Position numbers and translations under genes: made by a program. The notes under the pieces were generated by a model, which saw only the letters and a list, made by a program, of their open reading frames with translations, made no database searches and had not been told where the DNA came from. Below, piece by piece: positions 29,802 through 42,400 of a DNA stretch of 64,000 nucleotides. This stretch comes from Amyelois transitella (taxonomy: Eukaryota; Arthropoda; Insecta; Lepidoptera; Pyralidae): NCBI RefSeq assembly GCF_032362555.1, contig NC_083511.1:11957001-12021000 (forward strand), read 5' to 3'. Position 1 is the stretch's first letter; each line of letters opens with the position of its first letter.

Positions 29802-30436
29802 ATCAATGTCACAATAAAGAAATCGTAATATTTTGTTATTTACTGTGCCGCAGTTCCGTCCGCGTTAATTTCTGTTATTCTTAATTCCTGTTACTCCTGA
29901 GCGTTGCCTATCTGTGTGCCAAAATTGCCTCAAAATGGGTCCAGTCGTTTTTTAGTTTATAGTTACAAACAAAAATACAAGTAGGCCTTCGATATACTAT
30001 ACTTATAAATAATACTTAATCGAAGGTATGGGCACAAAAGTAAAGAAAAAAAAAACTTTTTACAAAGTATTCTTAAAAATATAAGCAAGACAAGTCGCGA
30101 ACACGAAAGCATTAAGTAGCCTGACCCGTTAAAAACTTGACACAATCTGAAGTGCATCCTGCGTTCCGTCGCGCTCGCACTCGGCCGAGTGGCGCGGGGG
30201 GTTTGTTGACATCCGAGCTTGCGGAGCCGGCGCTCGGGGTGCAAGCTCGGCTCGGGGCGCGGCCGACTCCGCACGAGGCGCGCCCGCCTCCAGCAGTGCC
30301 TTACGGACCGCGCGCGGGACCGCACGCGCCCGACGTCGGCGGAACACATCATGTGTGCCTCGCGAGTGTGACCCCGCTCTTCATGGCTGCTTGACACCAG
30401 ACCTCGGAGACAGCTGACCGCTAACAGCACGCCGCG

Positions 30437-33400
30437 ATGGCCTGCACCAGGGGCCTGTGCATGCAGGACAAAATCTTCATCTTCATAAACATCGCCTTCG
30501 CTGTGAGTAGCACTTGTTGTGACATTTGTCAGATTATCCAGGATCACTCCAGGGTGTCCTGGGAATTTTTGTTCCTTATGTTTAATATGAGAGTAAGTCA
30601 GTAAATAAATTTCACCCCGTGGTTGCTAGGGTGCTAAAAAATACATAGCTTGTATCCCAAATAGATTTGTAATTAGGTATATGAATAATTAAAATTAAAC
30701 TAGGTATGTTAAAATCATTTAACGTGACAAATAATTTGATTACTCATTCCTCATATAATTTCCCATACAAACATTAATTATCTTCCAGTTTTCATACATA
30801 GTGGGCTCTACATCTGCTCTACAAAAAATATTCAAAGCAAAAAGTTAATTCTTAAATAAATGAACACAAGACAAAGTAATATTTGCTTAGGTATATTTTA
30901 TTTTCTGTATGAAACATATTATAAAAGTAATTAATTTTATCGCAGTCGTGATAAAGTATTACTTTTCAAGCACGAACTTCACAAATAATTTAGAATAATG
31001 TAATGTAATTACAAAGAATAACTACAGTTATATAAAAGAAAAATGTACACTCATTACCTAGAATCTTGCTTGATTACAATAATAAACAACACAAGGATCA
31101 AATCAAGTAATATTCTCCGATTGTGGCGTGATCAACAAATAACTTTGGGAAGCGTGTAATTGGAGCGCACCAGTGCTGAGTCCGTTGTTCGTGGTATTTT
31201 TAATAGGAAGAAACCAAATTGACCTTCATGCGTCCGTAAGAAAAGCAGTCGAGGGTAACGCAGAACCAAAATCATTTCTGGCAAATGGTAAAGACAAACA
31301 AACTGCTCAGATAACAGTACGAATACAAATTGAAAGAATTCCAAAGCAAAATATTAAAAGATACGATGCAGACGTTAACTATTCAAAACCGGATTGTGGC
31401 GTCAAAGCAGGCGTCGAAAATGCACAAAAACATGAACGCACCCCACAGCACGCTTACCTGCACCCAAAACTATGCGGGCTAAACACAATGAGTGTCCCAA
31501 TGGTAACTTTATTATGCTTCTTGATGATTGCAGGGTAAGGTTTATTTTCATTCAAAGCCCTCACATGACAGGATTGTTATCGTTAGATTGTTGGGTGGAA
31601 AGAGAGATTCATTTCATGTAATCTTTCAAGTATTCTACACAGGGTCCACCAACAAAACCTGCGACTTTATTTATGAAATAATTATAAAATAAAACACAAA
31701 TAAAAAGTCTCTCCCGAAGCACCACATCGAAGCAACGCGCCCAAAATACTGGCAACGTTTCCCCGCTAAACAGCCAAATTACTAAAATACTAAAATTCCT
31801 CGGGTTACCGGTTGCCTCGATGAGCCGCTTCGTGATGTCCCTCAAAAATATATTAGCTTAAAACCTAGGTATGTAAAGAAAAATGTGTATATTAACATTT
31901 ATTACACAATGACTATTATTGCATTCAGTAGAACCAAGAATAGACTTCTAATCTAAAATCTACAACTTAATTAAATTTAACTAGACACACTACACGAGTG
32001 GATTTGTTAGAAAAATATGATAGCAAGAAGTGGAATAAAAACTTGTTGATAGACTCGATCTCGACAATCGATCACACGTAAAAACCGCGATCAAAGTCTA
32101 CATCAGCATCAGAATTTACGAAGGTTTTTTTATCTCATTCAAACTATGCTTCTGAATCGAAGTTACTTATAAGAATACCTTAAAAGTACTTAATTAACTC
32201 CTGCTGCTAATAATCCAGATAAAAATTTGAACTGTTCCGTGAGTTCCCGGCACCAATAGAAAAAAGAAAATGACCAAGTCTGTAATAAAAAAAATTAAGA
32301 TTTTATCAAAATAATATTATATTTATATAAAGGACCAAATGACTATATGAGAAAACAAAACAACTAACCATATCACATTGCAGTGTAGACACCGGTGACC
32401 TCGCGCGCTCCGGAACAAATACACAAAAGTAAACCAAACTATAATTGCTTACATAAACGCACATTATACCGATGGATCGTATATTTTACGCTAGAATTTT
32501 GGATCACGGTAAAGTGATATCATTCATTTATTGTATACTTAGCGAAGTCTATTCGTGTTCCTGGCTATAGTTCCGGTTTCATCGTCACCAGTCTGGAGAG
32601 GAGCCCGGGGTAAGCCCTTGACCATGGATCCTGGATTGGGTGAATCAGGTTTATACACGAAGCGACTCCCGTCTGACCTCCGCAACCTTTTCAGGGGAAC
32701 CTAACCCGTATTCGATCATATGGTTACACATCCAGTTGCCTGAATGTGCAGGTTTCCTCACGCTGTTTTACCTCACCGTAAGAGCATCAGTTAGTTATCA
32801 AACTAATGTACATAACTTAAAAATTGTCATTAGAATATGGTCGCTCTGTCTAACCCGCAAAGGATATAGACGTGACCATATGAATGTATGTATGTAGAAT
32901 ATGGTCGCGGATTCGAACCCGTGTCTTTATACGCAATCGCCTTTTAACCAGGCTCTGATTCTACCACCGACGCTCTTTTCAATTAATCAATCAATATTTA
33001 GTGAAGACAATACTCTATCTATAGTCATTTTTGATCTATCCTACGAAAATTTGTCAGCTATTTGTAGTAAAGGTGAAGGTTTGAGGAGATAAAATAACTT
33101 AAGTTAATTATGAACGTTCTGCACTCGTAGCCACTTAAAAGCCAGACGAGACGACGCTGGTGTATTCATAGCTATCCCTGATGCAGACGAGGCTGTATTA
33201 GAAACACTAATTGATTTTCGGTGTTTTCGTGCTCTCGATCGAAGCATTGGCACTTTACTGCAATGTGCTCATTTTGCAGTGGCACCGGTTTCAAGGTAGC
33301 AACCTTAAACCACATCCTAGCAGGTTATTAGCTTAATATCCGATGCAAACCGTACACCTACGAGTCCGAGCTAATATTGACCGGCTACTTTATGATCCTG

Positions 33401-36400
33401 TTTATTCACTAAACACTACTTATCTTAAAGTTTGTCTACGCCTGCGAACATGCAAATACGTGTGGTTATAATGTGTCGCAGATAACACGAGCGCTCGTGG
33501 TTATCTTCGGCTGATTTACAAACTGATATCCTCTGATGAGAGTCCCAATATCCTGCAGCAGTAAATGGTGATGGATGGATGTGGTGAAAAAAAAAAAATA
33601 ATTAAAGATGTGAAATGTGTGTGAATACGAGTGCGTTCTTTACATCTAGCTGGGTTCATTTCGTTCATTCGCTAAAGTTTTTTCTGGTTACTGCTAGGAT
33701 TAATTTACCTTTTTTCGGAGTTACTTAGTTTGGGTTTACTTACTTACCCTACTCGGGTCGCCCGATGTTTTGTCCAAAAATTCTTAAATTTTCAATTATT
33801 TATGAAATTCTTTTTACCCTTAGGGTTTTCTATCTCCATTTAAATGCAGAAATTACGATAAAAATAAAGGAAACTAATTACAATAAGTAATTACCTTTGT
33901 TGATCATGCACCACACTTCTGTTTAAATGGGTCAAGATCACAAGTAAACAATACTAACTTTGTATTGTTTATTTGTCAAGACATTGTTTATTACGAACCG
34001 CTTGACGTTAATAAATATAACAAAGTATTTGTATTAGTTATTAGCACTCTTTGAACATATTTATTTTTACATTTTATCCCCGATTTTCGGCTGACTTTGA
34101 TAAGTTGCCGAACTATCAGAATAAAGAAAAAAAGCTGTGACCGAAATTCATTCAAACTTAAACTCTTTCAATAAAGTAGACTCCTTCAATAAAGTAGGTG
34201 AATGACTGGTGAATCACTGCGGAACAATTATAAGTTGTTGGTCCCATCGCCTGGCAAAGCTAGGGAAATCATTCCTGATTAATTGTATAAGATTTTAAAA
34301 TAAATTACCAAAAATGTGTTCTTGAAATGAATGATAGACAATTCGAAAAGTACATGAATGATAAGGTTTGTAGGAAATACTATTACAGCACGGAGGATCA
34401 TATAAATGATAAACATGTGTGGCCCGAGCTTGACATAATGGCCTCTTAAATGCTCAGATAAAAGTTGATCTAAAGAACATTACTTATTCCTCATTAGTAT
34501 GACATTGTCATAACTATTACACACACATGCAATGTAGTGCTGGGCACATGACAAATCAATAATGCATCATGTCAGAAGTATTACGCTATATGGCGATTGG
34601 TCATATCAAACACGTCAGCTTACACGCAGAACTGCATATTATACACAATTTCAGAAATATTTTATAAAGTTTGTTACTAGTAAAACTATGTGGTATGGTA
34701 AAGTAGATAAAGATTACTAATCTCTTACTGGGAATGTCGTTCGACGCGATGAAATGACAAAATCTAAAGTTTTGAAGCATCGGGAAAGCCTTATTTGCAA
34801 CATGTGTCTAGAACCTATTCATCATATAAGCGCTGTGTTGTGGTCACATAGAGGTCAGCAAACTTCGTTGCATATCAGTGAGAAAAAAATAAATGCGCTG
34901 ATAATTATACGATAGAGAAATTTACTAGTTCCAGGATGCTAGCTCTTCCAAGGTCGCGGGGCTCAGCAAAGAACGTTGATTGATATTTTCCATAATATTT
35001 CTAAATAAAATTAGTTATATATAGTATTTGATTCTATCCCATTGTATAATTTTGCTATTATGGGGAACAATGGAAAGGATCTATCATGTGAGGTGAGCAG
35101 TAATTTTTGGGGTTGTTTCATGACGGTGATAAGACATGACTTATCCCCTAATCTTCTCTACTTTTGAATTTAACCTTAGAGGGAAGATAAAATTGTCTAA
35201 AACGCAAAATATTTTATCAGAGTGTTATCATAGTGTGACAATGTGCAATGTGCATCCGCGTTCCCAGCTGCACCGATGTAACTCGCCGAGATATTGTCAT
35301 CGCCTGCGCTTGCGCAACCGCAGTTAAACAAAGCTGTTACAAAACTTACAACAATGGAAATATAACGCTGTCGATTAAATATTATAACATACGAGTTACC
35401 GTTTACATAATTATTCTTACTTAGTTCTCTAATAACCTTAAACATGTTTTTTTTTATATATTGTTTTCGTTGTCGTTTCGAAACGACACGGTGCTTACGT
35501 GTCGCTTGACATCACTTGAATAGTACACATTACAAACATTTTAAAACAAAAAAAATCAAAATGATTGATGAACTTAAAGAAACAAAAAAAAAAGGAAAAA
35601 GTAACATCGAAGATTTACATAATTGCATACTGTACATTATATTTGTTCATATTGTTACACCTTGATTTTTTCTTACACTTATATTTTGTTCTTTCTTTAT
35701 GTAACTTCAGAAGTCTGTAATGTAAGTTTGACGTGTACTATTTAAGTCATAAATATTATTGTTCCATTAACAGGGTAAACATAACCATTGTTTTAAGTTA
35801 ATTTGAGTAAACATGTTCAAAATTAAATGTGGGTTGAATAATTACTGGTTATAAGTAGGTAAACAGTAAGGACTCGTCGTCTAGCGAAACCAAAGTTTTG
35901 GCTGTACAGAAATAAAATTATTTTTTGTTAGTAAAAGATACTGGACCAGTTTTTCAGGAGCCAGACCAGATATTAAGTAATAGTAGTCTTTAACGTAATT
36001 TTTTGCAAGTTTTGATAGAAAATTTATGTTAGATCATTCTTCCTCCTGGCTTAAGTCCCGGTCGCATCCTCACCTCTAGAGAAGAGTCCGGGGTATGTCT
36101 TTGACCATGGATCCTGGATTGGATGAGTCCGGTCATTACACGAAGCGACTCCTGTCTGACCTCCGCAACCTTTGCAGGGGAATCTTACCCGTATTGGATT
36201 GATGATGATTACATACAATGCCTGAATGTTTTCCCTCACCGTAAGAGCATCGGTTAGTATTCAAACTTATGTACTTACTACTACATAACTTCGAAAATAG
36301 TCATTGGTACACGGCCGAGGTGGGATTCGAACTTGTGCCTTTTTGCGCCACGCATTTTAACCGGGCACCTTACAGATTGGACTACCGACGCTCCTCAAAA

Positions 36401-39400
36401 ATTGATGTTAGATTGTTACATAAAAATATTCCAGACTTGCCGAGATAAACCTACCGGCCTGGCGGAGAGATAACGGGAGACAAACAAGGTAGTTACTCCT
36501 TATCTGTGTCGTGGCCAGTTGTTTAGTGTGGGCCAAATTGATACGCAATGTTTAGGTCGGGCTGCGAGCATCATCGCCTTTGCCATAGTATAAACAAAGA
36601 GATGCTAATTTTTGTAATTCGAAAAACTATTTACACCTATTTTTTTATTATTCTTTACATTTATTTTTTTTAAATAATAGCCCGAGTTTATATGTATGTT
36701 TGGGTAGCAGCACACTAAACAGGTGTTGGATGACCCAATTTTTAGATACTTGTCTCGTTTAACAGCGATTAACATCATTTGAATTCAAAATATTCATTAT
36801 TATAGGATACTTCTAGGATGCTTAATAGTTGTCAAATCTTTTGGTTTGACTACATTGGTTGACGTCAAATAAATGACTTCAAACTAATTTTACTGCCGCT
36901 TCCAAGGCGTCAGTGCAGAAGAAGCGGTATGTGTCCCGGTTGCATCTTTGTTTTGATTCAGAGCCCGGGGCCCTCTATCTTGCCTTTGATTATGTTCGGC
37001 GGTAAATAACAATAATAAAATACTTGTAATAAGAAATGATACCATTGGTCACAGTGCGATAAGCGAATGCCGCCCCACATTAGTCAGCACTCCTGTTTCA
37101 TTGTTCCCTAATGACTCATTTATTTTGAGAGCTTTCAGTTTTCTAGAATTTAACTGGCTTCCACACGTCACCTATAGAAATAGAATCAAAGGATTCCGAT
37201 ATTAGGAAAATTGGTCTGGGTCTTGAATGTTTAAATCTATATAAGAATTTATTATAAAATATCGTATCGTTGAGATAGTAATCGTAACACAAGTCTCGAA
37301 CTTACTTCGAGGCTAATTCAATCTGTGTAATTTGTCCCGTATACGAGTATATTTATCTATTATTATTTATTTTTTTTGCTTAAGGAAATTCGTAAATTTT
37401 AAAGGGTTCTTCTATGTGTCTTTATTTCTCCAAAGCGCCAGTTTTTAAATTAATTAAGAATATTAATTTAATACAGTTTAAATTAATGCCCAGAATCCAG
37501 AGTTGAAAACTTTGTGTATGTAAACCATTAGAAATCGGGAAGTACAGGTATTATTTCGTTTGGTATTTGAATTAAACTATTCTCCGGACGATCTAAATTT
37601 GACGAGGAAAATGTAGGTCAGAAAGCAAAGGTTACCAAAATTATATTTATAAGAAAGCTATGCAATATCTAGTCTAGATCATATTGAAGCCAAATTTAAG
37701 TAAAAATAAAATCTATCCACACTATGGCGAAAGTGTTGAATGAGGCGAGGAACTTACATACATACATACATATAGAATTGAGATTCAAATAGTGGCAGGT
37801 TGCTAGCCAATCGCCTAATAAAAGAATCCCAAGGAACGAGGAACTTCCGAATCGGAATTGAACTAAGAACCTACAGCGAAATCTTTACACCAAAAGATGT
37901 TGTAGAGCTAGCCGACTTAATCAGACAATCAACAAATCCAACAAGCAATTATCCATCTTACCGATAACTTTTGTATTTATATTTTATTTATTGTGATTAA
38001 TAAAGAAAAGGAGCACATCATTTATTTTCTTACTGAGTACATTATTAGCCTGGAGGATAACATACATATTATCACGTCAATATCCTTAGCGGGGTAGGCA
38101 GAAATACTAACTAGGGAATAACAGAAGAACAAAATCACAAATGTCCTAATAAAATCCAAAGTTCAGATATGAGAGGACCAAAAGGCTTACTTTCACGTAA
38201 TTCCATGCACGTGGCAAAGAAATATTAATCCACGTGGTAATGATTTATGATAATCGAGCAGGTGTGAGTCATTCGAACTCCCGTTACTCGATACCAATAC
38301 TTACGAAGTGATCGATTCGTGCATCTGGCCCTCTTGGAGCTGGTTAGTCCGGTCCTGTGACGCCCAGCGGTGGACAGTGGACTCGCGCTTCCGAGAACCG
38401 GTCGTCAGTGCTTCCAACAAGTTACAGATAGCCCTTTTTGGCAACTGATCGAACGTTTGCAGAGATTTAGCGCTTTTATAATTGCAACAAACAATAATTT
38501 CGGTAGTTTAGATTTCCATCTGAAAAGGAAATAAATTGAGGAAGCAGTATATAGTAAATGCTAACGAGTATCTACTTATTTATTTCTCACAAATCCGGGA
38601 CTTTTGTTGGCCAATTTTATGAATTTAATGTAGGCTAGCGACAAAAAGTACCTAAATGGAAATCATTGGACAAAAATTTTATAGCGCTTTTGTATTTTCT
38701 TATTAAGACAGTTGGCGACACGGCCGATGGGGCTAGCGGGGTACCGCGTTGCACCAATACTAAGAATAGTTCTATTGTACGCCTGTGGAAATATTTTGCA
38801 TATGAATCCACGTAAAACCATTAAACCACCGTTCGACCAGTTCATACATATGTATTCCGGTACTGATTCAGAGAAACTTGTATATCATTAAAGGATTAAA
38901 GGATTAAAGGAAAAGCCTAGTTGTAATTCTTGTTTGTTCTTATGCTAGAAATGTTAAAGTTTTCCTTCATGACCATCAGCTACTAAGCGCTGGAGCTCTG
39001 CATCGTTGTCAAGTGGGAAGCAATATCAACAGAATCTTCACCGTTCTGCTTAACTGAATTGTCCTATATCTCCGTAATATGTATGATTGGTTTCGAAATT
39101 TGCGTCTCAGAAGAGGTCAAGAGAGGTCCTTCTAACGAGAGTGATAAATGTAGACCAAGCAAGGGAAGGGATTTGTAAAAACGGGTTCACAAACGCAGAT
39201 ATAAATAACTATTAGATTAATATTAACGGCATTGTTGGAAGTTTTGTTTCGTGTAAGTGTATTTGATATGCTTTATCCCAGTAGCATGTTTGGCTATTTG
39301 TAAGCGTATTTTGGTTTAAAAGAAATGATCTTAAACAAAAGGTGGTACAAATAAACTCGTGTTCACCTTGTGGGGAGAGGCTGGTGAGCTGAGATACAAG

Positions 39401-42400
39401 CTCTGCTTAGTTCAGACACCAGTCTCTCACAGACTTACTCTGTAACCTACTTATAATCATGCATCTAAGTATTTGTTTAAGTTTGTGTGGAGAGAATAAA
39501 TAATTTGTGAATTTAGAATTTTGTGTCACTCGCCGTTGTCATGGGCTCTAAATGCTATCAATTCCCTAATAAGTGTAAAGGGGTGTGTGAATCACTGTTT
39601 TATCTCGAAGAGTTAAGCACCTCACTAAAGCCATTAGCCATTTTATTATGCTCTTTACAGAAAAAGACGCAGGTCTGATAACGATTCACCAGCAAAAAGA
39701 TAATCTCTTGACCACGGAACGATTTGGAAACATTTTTTGCGGCAAAAACCAGTTTCCATTGTATTTACTTGTGAGGATCTTGTATTGGATTCTCTACTGT
39801 GGTTGCTACTCACTATTGATAATCTAATTTCTTTAGGTCTTTCTTTTAAAATAAAATTGAAACATTGGTAACTGTACCACGTACATAGATATACCTATTT
39901 ATTTCCGGCCAGCGTGGTGGAATTTTGACCTTTGTGGGAAGACACAAAAGCAATTTATGAACTTTGCACGGATGGAAGTCACAATAGGAAAATTTCAACA
40001 GGCGTCTGCCTCACAAAGAGTATAAACGCTGATATTCCGAGAATTTCCTCATCTGGATTTACCACATTTTAATGGAAATTATTGCATTAGACATGAAAAC
40101 GTTATGGTAGTTCCATTGTCTAGATTTATTTTTTTATCATCAGTTTGCTTTGTTTAGTAACTTGTTTAGTAACTTTGTAAAATATTTCCAATACATACAA
40201 TTCTTTGTCTCAATTATGCGAAATTCCATGCCGTGTATGGTTTCAACAAACATATCCATTATTGATAATTCTCCATTGATTGCTTTATAAAGTGCGTATA
40301 GGTACTTAGGTCGATTCAAATAGCTTTAAACGATTGTAACTAAGTACTTTTATACCTATTAGAATTTTAATAATTTCTCATATGTTCGTATTCAAATTTA
40401 AACAAAGATTTATCCTTAATCTTGGATATTGTCAAAAAGATTTTCAAATAGTAGGTATCTTTCTTTAGGGCTAAAATCATTTCACGCTCCAATGCTTCGT
40501 GTAAGAACAGTCAACATTAAAGCTGACTTGTGGCTGAAGCTCCACCAAATATAATTTAAAACATTTTTCCTGAGCAACGTTACGTGAGTAGTCGTGATTG
40601 CATTAAGTCTCGTTGTCGTGTGGGTGCAATTCAAGATGAATCATTACTTGAGCGTCGCCCGGGGCGGGGTCAACGTCCTCCGTCTTCGACAGTAGTCGAT
40701 CAGTTGGTCTTCAAATTCTGGACAAAGGAGCCATTCAAATGTTCCCGCGACAATTGACCAGTGTTACCAGCCTAATTGATTGGTCTCGCTGGCTATCGAA
40801 ATATCTCTTTATCTATTCTGTGGATAAAATGAAAACTACACGAATTACTTGAATTAACATCCTATTTAATTTTCCAATAAATAAGTGAAGTAAATTGTTG
40901 TCGATATTAAATGTCATGTTTTTTTCAATAAGATTCTTTCTGATGCCAACTATTTTTGTCTAGTGCCGAATTTTATATGAATATTTTTACCACGTCTGAA
41001 TTGCTCAACCTTATCCTGACCTCCCGATTTTGGGGCAGGATCTCCCGTCTGGAAGCACTGAAGTGTCCCCGCTCAGCTGACTGCCCCGGTCAAGTTTGAG
41101 TCGACCCCGTTCGCACAATTGACGCGGTAAATAATTGAGTCGCCGGTGCGACACACTGCACAAATCAGAAACGGATAATAAGAAAGAGAGATTAAGCTAA
41201 TATTTTTTATTCTACAAAATCCGCCGAAATAATTTTTTTTATTAAATTCTTTTAAAAAAAATAATACTAAACGATGCTCTTACGGCGAGGGAAAACATCG
41301 TGAGGAAACCGGCACTTTCAGATAACAGGATGTGTACCTAACCATGATCGATGCAATACGGGTTAGGTTTACCTGCAAAGTTTGCGGAGGTCAGATAGGA
41401 GTCGCTTCGTGTTAAAACCTGACTCCTCAATGGAGTTCCATGGTAAAATGCATAGGGGGAAGTCCCGTAACGCCGGACGGCAGCTAGCGCCGGACACTCG
41501 TACTATTCAAGCGAGTACAAATCAGTTCGATTCAAAATACAAGTGAAAGGGGTGCTGGGGCACACAGGTACAAGATCACGCGCCGTGCTTCGCCAGCGAC
41601 GCACACGGCCGCGGCAGGAGTAACCATTTGCTGTTTTAGGCTCGAAATCACGGCGTCACCTAAATATCAATGTAAGTAATTCTAGTATATTTATGCATTA
41701 ACATTTGAGTGGTATTCAAAGATAAAATCAGTACTCGATTATTATCCGTAAAATGGTAGAATATTATTACATCTTTTAAACAATTTTAGTAGGTACCATC
41801 TAATAAACGAAAATGTGTGTCCCTTAGCACCGGACACTAAGTCGTCCCTTAGTGCCGGACAGTAAACATATTGATATTTCTTGTAAGAAATTACGTATTT
41901 TATTTTAATTATTTAATTTTGTTTTAGAGTATAAAAGAAAGAAGATAGTTAAAATGGAAGAGAAGAAAAAGAAAGGATCCTGGGATCCACAGAGCTTACA
42001 AACTGCTATTGATAAAGTTATGTCAAAAGAACTGAGTGTAAGACAAGCTGCAATGCGATACAATATTCCTAAAAGCACTATACATTAAATAAAGGCCCTA
42101 AATCGAGAAGAAGTAACAATGAAACAAAAACAAAAAAAAAAAAACAAAAAATTAGGTAGATTCACTAACACCTTCTCAGCAGAGTATGAAGAAGTCTTGG
42201 TGGACCACATTAAAGATTTATCAAATAGATGCATGCCGCTCATGAAAAAGAAGTTTCTAAAATTAGCATACGACTTAGCTGAAGTCATGAAGATTCCTCA
42301 TCGATTTCATAAAGAAAAAGGCAGTGCTGATAAATCAAAAATAAAAGTCGCAATAAAAAATTACGACTTCATGAAAAGGCATTCTGACATTTCGTTGAGA

